A stretch of DNA of 64,000 bases from Clostridia bacterium. GTDB taxonomy: Bacteria; Bacillota; Clostridia; Oscillospirales; Acutalibacteraceae. Below, piece by piece: positions 20,011 through 28,035 of the stretch (its first letter is position 1; each line of letters starts with the position of its first letter). The notes under the pieces were generated by a model. The model saw only the letters and a list, made by a program, of their open reading frames with translations. It was not told the origin of the DNA and did not search any database. The stretch is from the NCBI GenBank assembly GCA_017403185.1, contig JAFQON010000001.1, positions 18,813 through 82,812 on the forward strand, written 5' to 3'. The position numbers and the translations under genes were made by a program.

Positions 20011-21495
20011 ATGGACAGAATAAATGTTGACGGAAAACGATTTGTTGATGAATACGGCAGACACAGAATTTTCAACGGCATAAATTTTACCGACAAGAAT
20101 GCAAAGATTTGCTGCGTTATTGATGACAAGGATTTCACGGAGCTGCATGTAAGAAAGCTCAGCGAGTGTGGCTTCAACATAATCCGTCTCGGTGTTACCT
20201 GGGAGGCAATTGAGCCTGAACCGGGAAAATACAACGAAGACTACATAGATAAAATCGTTTATTTTATGGATATGTGCAACAAATACGGCATGCATGTTTT
20301 TATTGACATGCATCAGGATTTATATGGGCCTGCAGGCGGTGGTTCGGACGGTGCACCCGAATGGGCATCCCTGACCGACGGAGCAAAGCTTAAAAAGAAC
20401 AAGCTTGTGTGGGCAACGGGTTATTTCTGGGGCAAGGTTGTGCATAATTGCTTTGATAATTTCTGGGCAGATAAAGAGGTTAACGGCATCGGTCTTCAGA
20501 CATATTTCATCAACATGTGGAAGCATGTTGCCGAAAGGGTCAAGGATCACCCTGCATTTTTCGGCTTCGACCTTTTCAACGAGCCTTTTCCCGGAAGTGA
20601 CGGCGGAAAGATTTTCAGAACTCTTATTATGAGTCTTGCCAGAACGATAATCACCGATAAACGCTGTCCTAAAATGAAGATGCTCGGAAAACTGCTGAAA
20701 AAAGATATGGCGGGTGTTCTTGAGCCGTTTGATGACCCCGAGCTTTTCAGAAAGGTCACAAGGGCAGGGCTTCCGCTTGTTAAAAAATTTGATGAGGGAG
20801 TTTATGCGGATTTTGTCAACAGACTTTCAAAGGGTCTGAGAGAGGTTACCGATAACGGAATCATAATTGTTGAAAGCTGCTATTACACCAATATCAGCAT
20901 TCCCTTCAGCACTCCTGCCGTTAATTATGACGGCAAGCGTGAGGAAAAGCTTTGCTATTCGCCTCATGGATATGACCTGACGGTTGATACTCCGCCTTAT
21001 AAGGATGCAAGCAATTCCAGGGTGTGGGCGATTTTTGAAGAAAAGAAAAATACTCAGGAGGCGTGGAATTCTCCGATTCTTGTCGGTGAATGGGGTGCGT
21101 TCGCTTTTCCGCATACCGAAAATTTCAGCAATCACATTGATTTTCTTCTTGATAAGTTTGATGAAAACCAATGGAGTCAGGCTTTTTATACATATTATCT
21201 TGATATGATACAGGCGGGATACCCGATTGTGAAAAATCTTGTCAGACCGTTTCCCGTTGCTGTCTGCGGCGATATTGTGAAATACCGTCACGACAGAGAA
21301 AACAACTACTTTACCCTTGAATTCATACAGGACAGGGAATTTGATGTTCCCACCGTTGTATTTGCCCACAAGGAAATTGAAAGCATCGAAACCGACGGGG
21401 AATATAAAATAATACCTCTCGGCGATACCGGCAGAAGCCATATTGAGTTCAGAACGGGCATCGGAAGCCATAAAATCAGAGTGAATTTCAAATAA
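20011..21495 (+). CDS. GH5 glycosidase, endoglycoceramidase-like
   Basis: A 494-residue GH5 clan-A enzyme. The family's strands are clear: FNIIRLGVTWEAIEPEPGKY (55-74), VFIDMHQDLYGPAGGGSDGAPEW (97-118), the acid/base Glu191 in GFDLFNEPFPG, and nucleophile Glu360 in ILVGEWGAF. The DMHQDLY box together with PEW and a C-terminal beta-sandwich (after about 420) is the pattern of endoglycoceramidases and related steryl/ceramide-glycosidases of GH5 rather than of cellulases. It would release an intact oligosaccharide or glucose from a glycolipid. No signal peptide is visible. It has its own promoter and terminator. Substrate is inference; a ceramidase-family pair lies 13 kb downstream. Confidence 0.8.
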   Translation: MDRINVDGKRFVDEYGRHRIFNGINFTDKNAKICCVIDDKDFTELHVRKLSECGFNIIRLGVTWEAIEPEPGKYNEDYIDKIVYFMDMCNKYGMHVFIDMHQDLYGPAGGGSDGAPEWASLTDGAKLKKNKLVWATGYFWGKVVHNCFDNFWADKEVNGIGLQTYFINMWKHVAERVKDHPAFFGFDLFNEPFPGSDGGKIFRTLIMSLARTIITDKRCPKMKMLGKLLKKDMAGVLEPFDDPELFRKVTRAGLPLVKKFDEGVYADFVNRLSKGLREVTDNGIIIVESCYYTNISIPFSTPAVNYDGKREEKLCYSPHGYDLTVDTPPYKDASNSRVWAIFEEKKNTQEAWNSPILVGEWGAFAFPHTENFSNHIDFLLDKFDENQWSQAFYTYYLDMIQAGYPIVKNLVRPFPVAVCGDIVKYRHDRENNYFTLEFIQDREFDVPTVVFAHKEIESIETDGEYKIIPLGDTGRSHIEFRTGIGSHKIRVNFK

Positions 21496-21504
21496 AATAT
21501 TTAT

Positions 21505-21542
21505 CAGGGAGCTGTTTCGTTATGACGGCTCCCCGGTTTTTA
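21505..21542 (+). terminator. Terminator after the GH5 gene
   Basis: A GGGAGC...GCTCCC stem with a 15-base loop is followed by CGG and TTTTT, about ten bases after the stop codon. Confidence 0.75.
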
Positions 21543-21594
21543 TATAAAAGAATAATCTGAGCAAAAATCTTAAAAAAATATTTTTAAAAATTTT

Positions 21595-21620
21595 CCAACC
21601 TTTTTTCAAACGGTGTCACT
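21595..21620 (+). promoter_or_regulatory. Probable ECF-type promoter upstream of the sigma-wHTH gene
   Basis: CCAACC (21595-21600), a T-rich spacer, then CGGTGTC (21611-21617) resemble the AAC-rich -35 and CGTC-like -10 of ECF sigma promoters. Placement just ahead of a sigma gene suggests self-activation. The -10 covers the alternative GTG at 21613, which argues against that start. Confidence 0.5.
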
Positions 21621-21654
21621 ATATATTCGAAAACGCTCAGAGAGGATGCAGAAA

Positions 21655-23268
21655 ATGGAAAAATCAAGAGCCGACAAAATCATTACCGGATACTACAAAA
21701 AGCTTTACGGCTTTGCTCTTTCAAAAATGACGGATATCGACAAGGCGGAGGAGCTTGCTTCGAGAATAACCCTTGAAGTTTATTCTTCTTTGCTGAAGGC
21801 GGATGAAATAGCCAATATCAACGGCTATATCTACCGCATTGCATGCAACGTTTTTGCAAGATACATTGCCGAACGCAAGGAAAGTGCACACCTTGCCATA
21901 GATTCGGTATTCCTGCCGGATAATGTTGATTACACAAAGAAGCTGATTGATTCCGAGGAGGCAAAAAATCTCAGACGTGAGATTGCATATCTTTCGGAAA
22001 CTCAGCGAAAAATCGTTGTCATGCATTATTACGACGGCATGAAGCTCGGCGAAATCGCAGAAAAGCTTTCCATCCCTCTCGGAACGGTAAAATGGCATCT
22101 TTATGAAGCGAAAAACAGTTTGAAGGAAGGTATTGAAATGAAAAGAACTCCCGGCACACTCGGAATTAATCCCGTTAAATTTATAAACATGGGTCACAGC
22201 GGCTACACAGGCAATAAGGGCGATACCTCTGATTTTCTGCGCAACAGTCTTACTCAGAATATTGCCTATGCGGCATATTACTCACCGAAAACGGTCAACG
22301 AAATAGCGGAAGAGCTCGGCGTATCACCGATATTCATTGAAGACGAAGTCCGCACTCTTGAGGAATACGGCTTCATGGACAGACTCGGAGGCGGAAAATA
22401 CAGAACCAATATCTATATCACCGAAGTAACAGACGAAACCGACAGAAAAAAGCAGCTTCTCAACGAGGAATATGCAAAAATTCTCTGCGAGGAATATATT
22501 CCCTCCGTTTTAGAAGCTGTGAAAAAACTTGACATGAGCAAAATATATATTCCCGATAACGATCTCAACCTTCTTCTCTGGGCTGCTGTTATCCTTGCAG
22601 TCGGCAAAAAGTCAATGGATGCCGAAATGTGGGAAGAGCTCGGAAAATACAGTGTAAAAAGAAAAGACGGCGGCGATTACGCTGCGTATGCCGATGTTGA
22701 ACCGGATTTTGATCTGAGCCGCAACAATAAATACAGATTCTGCGGTGACATGACAAGAACAAATGAAAGATATTCAACCGTTGCATGGCAGGTTGATACA
22801 TATTATGACAACCGCACGGGCGGTTGGCGAGACAGTCTTCAGAGTGATTTTGACAGCCTTTACGAGCATATTTCCGGCAGAATCAAAAAGGATGATGCTT
22901 CTCTTGAAAAATATCAGCGTCTTTATGAAAAAGGCTACCTTGTGAAAGACGGCGGCAAGGATAAGGTTGCAATGATAGTTACCACTTACGGCGGCGATGA
23001 GCTGATGAATCTTATTCCCGACCCCGATGAAAAGCTTTCAAAGAAGCTTGAAAAATATAACAAAGAATATTATGAGCTTACAAAAGACTGTGTTGCCGAC
23101 CATATGCTTCCGCTTCATAAAGCAACCTGCAGGGTAAAGTGGACAAGCGGCAGAATGAGAATGACCGTTATCGGGCAGCTTCTTGAATCAGGCTTGCTCA
23201 CTCTTCCGACCGAAGAGCAGAAGTCAGCACTTTCAACCGTACTTTTCTGCGATGTGCTTCCCGAATAA
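21655..23268 (+). CDS. ECF-like sigma factor fused to a winged-helix and large C-terminal domain
   Basis: A 537-residue protein. Sigma region 2 spans about 5-80 (YKKLYGFALSKMTDIDKAEELAS and INGYIYRIACNVFARYIAE), and region 4 about 108-165 (LSETQRKIVVMHYYDGMKLGEIAEKL then IPLGTVKWHLYEAKNSLKEG). A winged-helix segment follows (about 205-260, YYSPKTVNEIAEELGVSPIFIEDEVRTLEEYGFMDRL), then some 270 residues with no recognised domain and no membrane helix. The start at 21655 has GAGAGG nine bases upstream; the open frame reaches back to a GTG at 21613 that lies inside the promoter-like element. Probably cytoplasmic; the C-terminal part may bind a ligand. Confidence 0.8.
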   Translation: MEKSRADKIITGYYKKLYGFALSKMTDIDKAEELASRITLEVYSSLLKADEIANINGYIYRIACNVFARYIAERKESAHLAIDSVFLPDNVDYTKKLIDSEEAKNLRREIAYLSETQRKIVVMHYYDGMKLGEIAEKLSIPLGTVKWHLYEAKNSLKEGIEMKRTPGTLGINPVKFINMGHSGYTGNKGDTSDFLRNSLTQNIAYAAYYSPKTVNEIAEELGVSPIFIEDEVRTLEEYGFMDRLGGGKYRTNIYITEVTDETDRKKQLLNEEYAKILCEEYIPSVLEAVKKLDMSKIYIPDNDLNLLLWAAVILAVGKKSMDAEMWEELGKYSVKRKDGGDYAAYADVEPDFDLSRNNKYRFCGDMTRTNERYSTVAWQVDTYYDNRTGGWRDSLQSDFDSLYEHISGRIKKDDASLEKYQRLYEKGYLVKDGGKDKVAMIVTTYGGDELMNLIPDPDEKLSKKLEKYNKEYYELTKDCVADHMLPLHKATCRVKWTSGRMRMTVIGQLLESGLLTLPTEEQKSALSTVLFCDVLPE

Positions 23269-23326
23269 AAATTCAATCACAAAACTTTTGTCTTGACGGA
23301 AAAACACCTGTGAAGGAGAATTTGCA

Positions 23327-24130
23327 ATGAGAATAAGAAATTATTATTACAGCCATAAATGCCGCACCTCCGAACGATATATAAAATTTGTCAGCAATAT
23401 GAATACGGAAAAGCTGCTCCGTAAAGAACCGACATGTGTCAACGATAAAGCATACGGAAGCAAAGAGCTTTGCGTGACCGACACGGAGTCAATCACCGCC
23501 CGCAATCCGATGCATGATGAGCTTGAGAAAAAATACTCTCTCAGTAAAATCGCCTCTGGTACCACGGAATTTGAACGCACGGTAAATCTTCTGAAGTGGC
23601 TGACAGATAACACCTTCTATTGCGGAATGCAGCATAAGCAGGTTACGGATAACGGCCTTGATATACTTGATTTTTCATTTGGAAAGTCCTTTGAGAATGC
23701 AATAAACTGCCGTGCAAAGGCAATCGTTTTTGCCGACTGTCTTGTTGCCGTCGGAATAAAAGCTTATCCCATTATGCTTCTTTCATTGAAATTCAGGAAT
23801 TGTCATCTGATTTGCCGCGTATATCTTAAGGAGCTTGATAAATGGTGTGCATTTGATCCTTCCTTCGGATGTTATTTTACCGATGAAAACGGCAGCCTGC
23901 TCGATGTTTTTGAAGTCCGTGATATGCTTATAAGAGGCAAAGAGCCTGCTGTGTGCGGATATAATTTCAACGGCACAACCGAGTGCTTTGATGCATACAT
24001 GGACGGGTTCCTCAGAGTCTGTATTTCCAATATCAGCACCTGGGATGATAATTCTCTCAATCGCAGGGATAAAATTGATATGGGCGATAAGAAAAAATTC
24101 TGCTGTGCAGTTCCCTCCTTCAATAACTGA
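23327..24130 (+). CDS. Transglutaminase-like cysteine-protease-fold protein
   Basis: A 267-residue protein with a transglutaminase-like core and intact triad positions: Cys128 in INCRAKAIVFADCLVAVGI, His160 in FRNCHLICRVY, and Asp177 in WCAFDPSFG. Upstream, TVNLLKWLTDNTFYCG is the usual helix preceding the catalytic cysteine. There is no signal peptide or membrane helix. Such domains act as peptidases, peptide:N-glycanases or cross-linkers; the role here is unknown. AAGGAG sits seven bases before the ATG, and the gene begins 58 bases after the sigma-wHTH gene with no terminator between them, so it may share its transcript. Confidence 0.75.
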   Translation: MRIRNYYYSHKCRTSERYIKFVSNMNTEKLLRKEPTCVNDKAYGSKELCVTDTESITARNPMHDELEKKYSLSKIASGTTEFERTVNLLKWLTDNTFYCGMQHKQVTDNGLDILDFSFGKSFENAINCRAKAIVFADCLVAVGIKAYPIMLLSLKFRNCHLICRVYLKELDKWCAFDPSFGCYFTDENGSLLDVFEVRDMLIRGKEPAVCGYNFNGTTECFDAYMDGFLRVCISNISTWDDNSLNRRDKIDMGDKKKFCCAVPSFNN

Positions 24131-24366
24131 AGATGAAAGCTTCAAAAAATTTATATTTCCTTAAGACCGTTTTGCTTTTTCAATCGTCTTATAGTTGAAA
24201 GGGTGGAGAACAAGCCTGAAAAATCATGTCAACTGACGGTTGACCCGGCAATAACAACCGACGGTTTACCGATTTCAACGCTTCGTTTGTTGACTCAACC
24301 AAAGAAGTTTGCAACAATGAAATCGGCAAAGGAAAGCCGAATCAAAAAATTGAAGGAGAATGAATT
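24131..24366 (+). other. Gap with an unassigned open frame joined to the next gene
   Basis: The gap holds an open frame that could start at GTG 24203 and end in a TGA (24368-24370) overlapping the next gene's ATG. It would encode about 55 residues ending KESRIKKLKENEL. There is no convincing ribosome site and I do not recognise the sequence, so it is not called a gene. Confidence 0.25.
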
Positions 24367-24867
24367 ATGAATCTCGGAAACAATATTTCAACAAAAAGAA
24401 AAGCAATGGGCATGACTCAGGAGGAGCTTGCCGCAAAGCTCGGAGTTTCACCTCAGGCAGTTTCAAAATGGGAAAACAATTTATCCTGCCCCGATATTTC
24501 ACTTTTACCTGCGATTGCAAAGATTTTCGGAACAAGCGTTGACGAGCTGCTCGGCGATTTGTCTGCGGATAAAAATGCACAGACGGATATTGAGAATACT
24601 GAACCCGAAGCAACATATGAGGAGCCTGTCTTCACGGGCAAAAAAGCAACGGCACTCCTGATAACAACCGAAAGAAACGGCAAGACTTCAAACGTCAGAA
24701 TACCTCTCGGAATTTTACGCTTCGGTCTTAACCTCGGCGGCATTTTCGGAGGGCTTACCGGTCCTCAGGCGAGTGCTGTTGAAAACGCCGTCAGAACGGG
24801 ACTTTCGGGGGAAATCCTTACCGTTGACGGCGAAAACGGAGAAAAGGTTATAATCAGTCTTGTTTGA
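24367..24867 (+). CDS. XRE regulator with SHOCT-like C-terminal segment
   Basis: A 166-residue protein. Residues 5-62 form a Cro/C1 helix-turn-helix (MTQEELAAKLGVSPQAVSKWENNLSCPDISLLPAIAKIF and SVDELLG). After an acidic linker, residues 92-166 carry a small beta-rich domain, with VRIPLGILRFGLNL and GEILTVDGENGEKVIISLV, resembling the SHOCT-like domain often placed ahead of DUF4097 adhesin-like repeats. Combined HTH plus this domain is common in Clostridia and its ligand is unknown. AAGGAG lies eight bases before the ATG. It closes the regulator-rich stretch before the recombinase remnant. Confidence 0.8.
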   Translation: MNLGNNISTKRKAMGMTQEELAAKLGVSPQAVSKWENNLSCPDISLLPAIAKIFGTSVDELLGDLSADKNAQTDIENTEPEATYEEPVFTGKKATALLITTERNGKTSNVRIPLGILRFGLNLGGIFGGLTGPQASAVENAVRTGLSGEILTVDGENGEKVIISLV

Positions 24868-24941
24868 TGCTGACGGATGGGCGGCGAAAAACCTGCTGCT
24901 GTTTATATAACGGTCATTGAAATCTGGAAACAAAAACAGAA

Positions 24942-24984
24942 CGGGCTGTGTCAATAAGCTTTTAAATCTTATTGACACAGCCCG
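24942..24984 (-). terminator. Terminator of the truncated recombinase
   Basis: A long stem (CGGGCTGTGTCAATA with TATTGACACAGCCCG) sits about 30 bases beyond the recombinase fragment's stop. Read on the minus strand it continues into a T-rich tail (GTTCTGTTTTTG). Confidence 0.7.
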
Positions 24985-25012
24985 ATTTCATGTCGGGATA
25001 TTCTGCTTTTTG

Positions 25013-25471
25013 TTATGCTTTGGACAAAAGACATACCGTCTCGACATGCGTTTCGTTGTCCAAACAAATCTCCATATCTTCTTCTATGACAGAAAGTTCG
25101 AATTTTATGGATTTCAGCCACTGTCCGTTGGGCTTCCGTTCCTCAAAGATATGGATTTCGGAGATCAGCGACTCCATAAGCTGTCGGCGTTCCTGTTCAT
25201 CCATCACGGCGTACAGCTTATCAAAGTAAATCAATACTTTGTAGATATTATCGGCAGTCAGCTTTTCAGCTTCGATTGCCGTTTTCTTTGCTCTTGCCGC
25301 AATCAACAGACTCTTTGTATCTTCTATCTTATCATACATCTTGCAGAGCTTGTCGTCAAGGGCTGCTTTACGTTTTATATAGTATCTGACATCGGGGTCA
25401 AGAGTATCAATTTGTATTTGACGGTATAGCTTTGACAAAGCTGTTTTCGTGGTTGAAGATTTCCTGTTCAA
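25013..25471 (-). pseudogene. C-terminal remnant of a large serine recombinase
   Basis: The 152 residues match the C-terminal third of large serine (resolvase/invertase-type) recombinases of clostridial conjugative and mobilisable elements: YKVLIYFDKLYAVMDEQERRQLMESLISEI, FEERKPNGQWLKSIKF, and the closing HVETVCLLSK. The catalytic resolvase domain, the recombinase domain and the zinc-ribbon are all missing. The frame opens at TTG 25471 with no ribosome site and upstream codons unlike the family until a stop near 25544. A full-length member has around 500-560 residues. It is a relic of an integrated element marking the left side of an accessory island. Confidence 0.85.
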
Positions 25472-25631
25472 TAGCTGAAAATGAAAAAAGGGATCCTGTT
25501 TTCGGCCGCTGAATGCCGTATGCGATTTAATTAAATCTGCGAATCACAAAATTTGTAATTTCCCAAAAGAGGTGGTTGATTTATTAAAATCCGAATCGTT
25601 TAAAACCCAAGTATTCATTTATTACAAGAGG

Positions 25632-25659
25632 TTGAAAAAATAATTTTTTATGGTATTAT
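25632..25659 (+). promoter_or_regulatory. Sigma-A promoter for the DUF1349/GH78-like pair
   Basis: TTGAAA (25632-25637) and TATTAT (25654-25659) are 16 bases apart, 36 bases before the DUF1349 gene. Confidence 0.55.
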
Positions 25660-25694
25660 TTTATTATTGGGTTAATATTTAATGAGGTGTTATT

Positions 25695-26303
25695 ATGAAA
25701 CTTGAAACAAACATATTAAAATGGACAAGGGAGCCTGCAGACTACTCAATAGCTGCCGATAAAATTGAAATAACAACTGCTCCGAACACGGATTTGTGGC
25801 AAAGAACATATTATCATTTCCGTAACGATAATGCTCCTGTCCTTCAGATGGAAACTGATGAAAAGTTTTTTTCCTTTGTTGTAAAAACAGAATTTGAAAG
25901 CAAACACAGATTTGACCAGTGCGGTATTGTTATGTACCTTGACAGCGACAACTGGATAAAAGGTTCAATCGAATATGAAAACGAGAAGTTTCAGCATCTC
26001 GGCTCTGTTGTTACAAATAACGGCTATTCCGATTGGGCAACAACCGAAATCGATGCAGGCATCAAATCAATGTGGTACAGATTCAGCCGCAGAGAAGACG
26101 ATTATTGCATTGAGTGCTCTGATGACGGCATAACATTCAGGCAGATGAGAGTTTGCCATATGTGGAACGGTGCCGGTAAAATTATGTTCGGAGTTTATGC
26201 CTGCAGCCCTGAAAATTCTTCCTTTAAAGCGATTTTTACGAAAATGGAAATTTCCGAATGCAAATGGCTTGCCCATGACGGACAGCAGCCTGATGCAGAA
26301 TGA
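25695..26303 (+). CDS. DUF1349 (concanavalin-like fold) protein
   Basis: A 202-residue protein matching the DUF1349 family, a jelly-roll fold related to the yeast regulation-of-enolase protein 1. Typical features: FFSFVVKTEFESKHRFDQCGIVMYLDSDNWIKGSIEYEN (58-95), HLGSVVTNNGYSDWAT, YRFSRREDDYCIECSDDGITFRQMRVCHM and GKIMFGVYACSPENSSFKAIFTKMEI. There is no signal peptide. The family is often encoded beside glycoside hydrolases and may bind carbohydrate or act on it, but no activity is established that I can rely on. GAGGTG precedes the ATG. The GH78-like gene follows after 50 bases. Confidence 0.85.
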   Translation: MKLETNILKWTREPADYSIAADKIEITTAPNTDLWQRTYYHFRNDNAPVLQMETDEKFFSFVVKTEFESKHRFDQCGIVMYLDSDNWIKGSIEYENEKFQHLGSVVTNNGYSDWATTEIDAGIKSMWYRFSRREDDYCIECSDDGITFRQMRVCHMWNGAGKIMFGVYACSPENSSFKAIFTKMEISECKWLAHDGQQPDAE

Positions 26304-26353
26304 TAAACAATAATCAGACAACAAACCGAATTGAAATTTAAAATAATTAGTAT

Positions 26354-27814
26354 ATGAAAGACAAAAACTTCTTTTTAAGTAAGGCACAGAATAATTATCC
26401 TGCACTTCATTACAGAGAAATCAAGCCTGATATCATCGATTTTACAGCATCAACCGGTGACAGCATTCTGCTTGACCTTGGTGAACATGCAGTTGGACAC
26501 TTTTCTTTTGATTTTGACAATGCCGAAGATTTTATTGATGCACCTGTCCGCTTAATCATCAAATTCGGCGAAGATATGAGAGAGATTGAAGATGATTTTT
26601 CTCTTTATAGGGAAGGGCTCTCCAAAACATGGCTTCAGGAGGAAATAATCAATCTTGATTTTCCTCAAAAAACAACAATGACGAGAAGATATGCTTGCAG
26701 ATATATAAAAATAACGGTAGATAAAACTAACAAGCCTGTCAGGCTGTTTGATTTTTGCTTTCGTGCTTCAACGAGTGCCGATGTGTCTGCTCTCAAGCCT
26801 GCAAAAACAACAGATATCCTATTGAATAAAATTGATACTGTTTCAACCAACACTCTCAAAGAATGTATGCAGACATTTTTTGAAGACGGACCCAAGCGTG
26901 ACCGCCGGCTATGGACTGGCGACCTTCGGCTTGAAGCTCTGACAAATTATTATACATTTAAAAACCTTGAAATCATCAAAAGATGTTTATATCTTTTTGC
27001 TGCAGGCGAATATGATAAGCTCGGATTTCTGCCGTCATATGTTTATGAAACACCATATTTCTTCTCAGGTTCGGCACACATTGCAGACTATGCACTGCTG
27101 TTTGTTGTGACCGTATGTGATTACTATAAGCACACCGGCGATACCGATGTTGTAAATGACCTTATAAACATTTGCAAATCACAGCTTGAAAGTTTCAGGA
27201 ACATACTTGATAATAATCTGATTGTAACCCGTCAGGATGGCTGGTTTGCTTTTATTGACTGGTGTCCCGCTCTTGAAAAGCTGATTTCTTTGCAGGGGGT
27301 TTATCTCTACACACTTGAACACTTTTCGGAGCTGTTAGAATCAATCGGGGATGAAGAACATAAAAAATATCTACTTCATCTCTCTGAAGTTCGCAGTGCC
27401 TGCAAAGAACATCTTTATGATAAAAATGAAAATGCTTTTATTAATAAACTTGATAACGGACAGTTCAGTGTTCATTCTCAGGTTTGGATGATATTGGGCG
27501 GTGTTGTTGATGGAGAAGAAGCAAAAAATCTTCTTGTTTCCTTCCTTGATAACAAGGATGCGAAACAGCCGGTCACCCCTTATATGCGTCATTATGTTGT
27601 TGAAGCGATGCTGAAATCCGGAATGAAGGATGAGGCGGTTCGGTATATCAAAAAATTCTGGGGCGGAATGGTTGAACTCGGGGCAGACACCTTCTGGGAG
27701 GCTTATATTCCCGAAGACCCTGATTTCTCACCGTATGATAACAGAATAATAAACAGCCTTTGCCATGCATGGAGTTGCACACCGGCATATTTTATCCGCA
27801 AGTACGGATTGTAA
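26354..27814 (+). CDS. GH78-like alpha-L-rhamnosidase family protein
   Basis: A 486-residue protein with the bacterial alpha-rhamnosidase layout: an N-terminal beta domain (about 35-140, with LLDLGEHAVGHFSFDF and CRYIKITV) and a six-hairpin (alpha/alpha)6 barrel. The catalytic region reads EDGPKRDRRLWTGDLRLEAL (177-196), corresponding to the family's CPxRxERxxWxGD box, and the second acidic site to ADTFWEAYIPEDP near residue 452. It is shorter than typical GH78 enzymes (about 900) because it lacks extra N-terminal beta domains. No signal peptide is visible. There is no obvious ribosome site before this ATG, so translation may depend on the upstream gene or use another start. The sugar removed is not proven. 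Confidence 0.8.
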   Translation: MKDKNFFLSKAQNNYPALHYREIKPDIIDFTASTGDSILLDLGEHAVGHFSFDFDNAEDFIDAPVRLIIKFGEDMREIEDDFSLYREGLSKTWLQEEIINLDFPQKTTMTRRYACRYIKITVDKTNKPVRLFDFCFRASTSADVSALKPAKTTDILLNKIDTVSTNTLKECMQTFFEDGPKRDRRLWTGDLRLEALTNYYTFKNLEIIKRCLYLFAAGEYDKLGFLPSYVYETPYFFSGSAHIADYALLFVVTVCDYYKHTGDTDVVNDLINICKSQLESFRNILDNNLIVTRQDGWFAFIDWCPALEKLISLQGVYLYTLEHFSELLESIGDEEHKKYLLHLSEVRSACKEHLYDKNENAFINKLDNGQFSVHSQVWMILGGVVDGEEAKNLLVSFLDNKDAKQPVTPYMRHYVVEAMLKSGMKDEAVRYIKKFWGGMVELGADTFWEAYIPEDPDFSPYDNRIINSLCHAWSCTPAYFIRKYGL

Positions 27815-27942
27815 ATTATCCGAAACTCCGAATAACAGTAAATCTTGCTGCATAACAGAAATCAGAATCACATACGGCAACATTCTGCGGCTTGTGATAA
27901 TTCTGATTCCGGAGACCCTGGTCAAATTCCTGAGTAAAAGAT

Positions 27943-28016
27943 AAAACCCCTTAAAGGGTACTGAAAGGTATTCAGAACGAAATCCTTTTTTCAGTTACCC
28001 TCAAGGGGTTAATTTT
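27943..28016. terminator. Long bidirectional terminator between convergent operons
   Basis: Arms AACCCCTTAAAGGGTACTGAAAGG (27945-27968) and the complementary segment ending at 28010 fold into an extended stem with T-rich flanks on both strands. It separates the GH78-like gene from the convergent membrane-protein gene. A second dyad (about 27861-27907) lacks a T tail. Confidence 0.75.
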
Positions 28017-28035
28017 TATATTATGCGGAGTTTGT

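Noticed and set aside
21613-21654. Upstream GTG start for the sigma-wHTH gene
   Set aside because: It lies within the promoter-like -10 element; the ATG at 21655 has a properly spaced GAGAGG.
27861-27907. Dyad AATCAGAATCACA...TGTGATAATTCTGATT as a terminator
   Set aside because: Not followed by a T run on either strand; left as an unexplained palindrome beside the real terminator.
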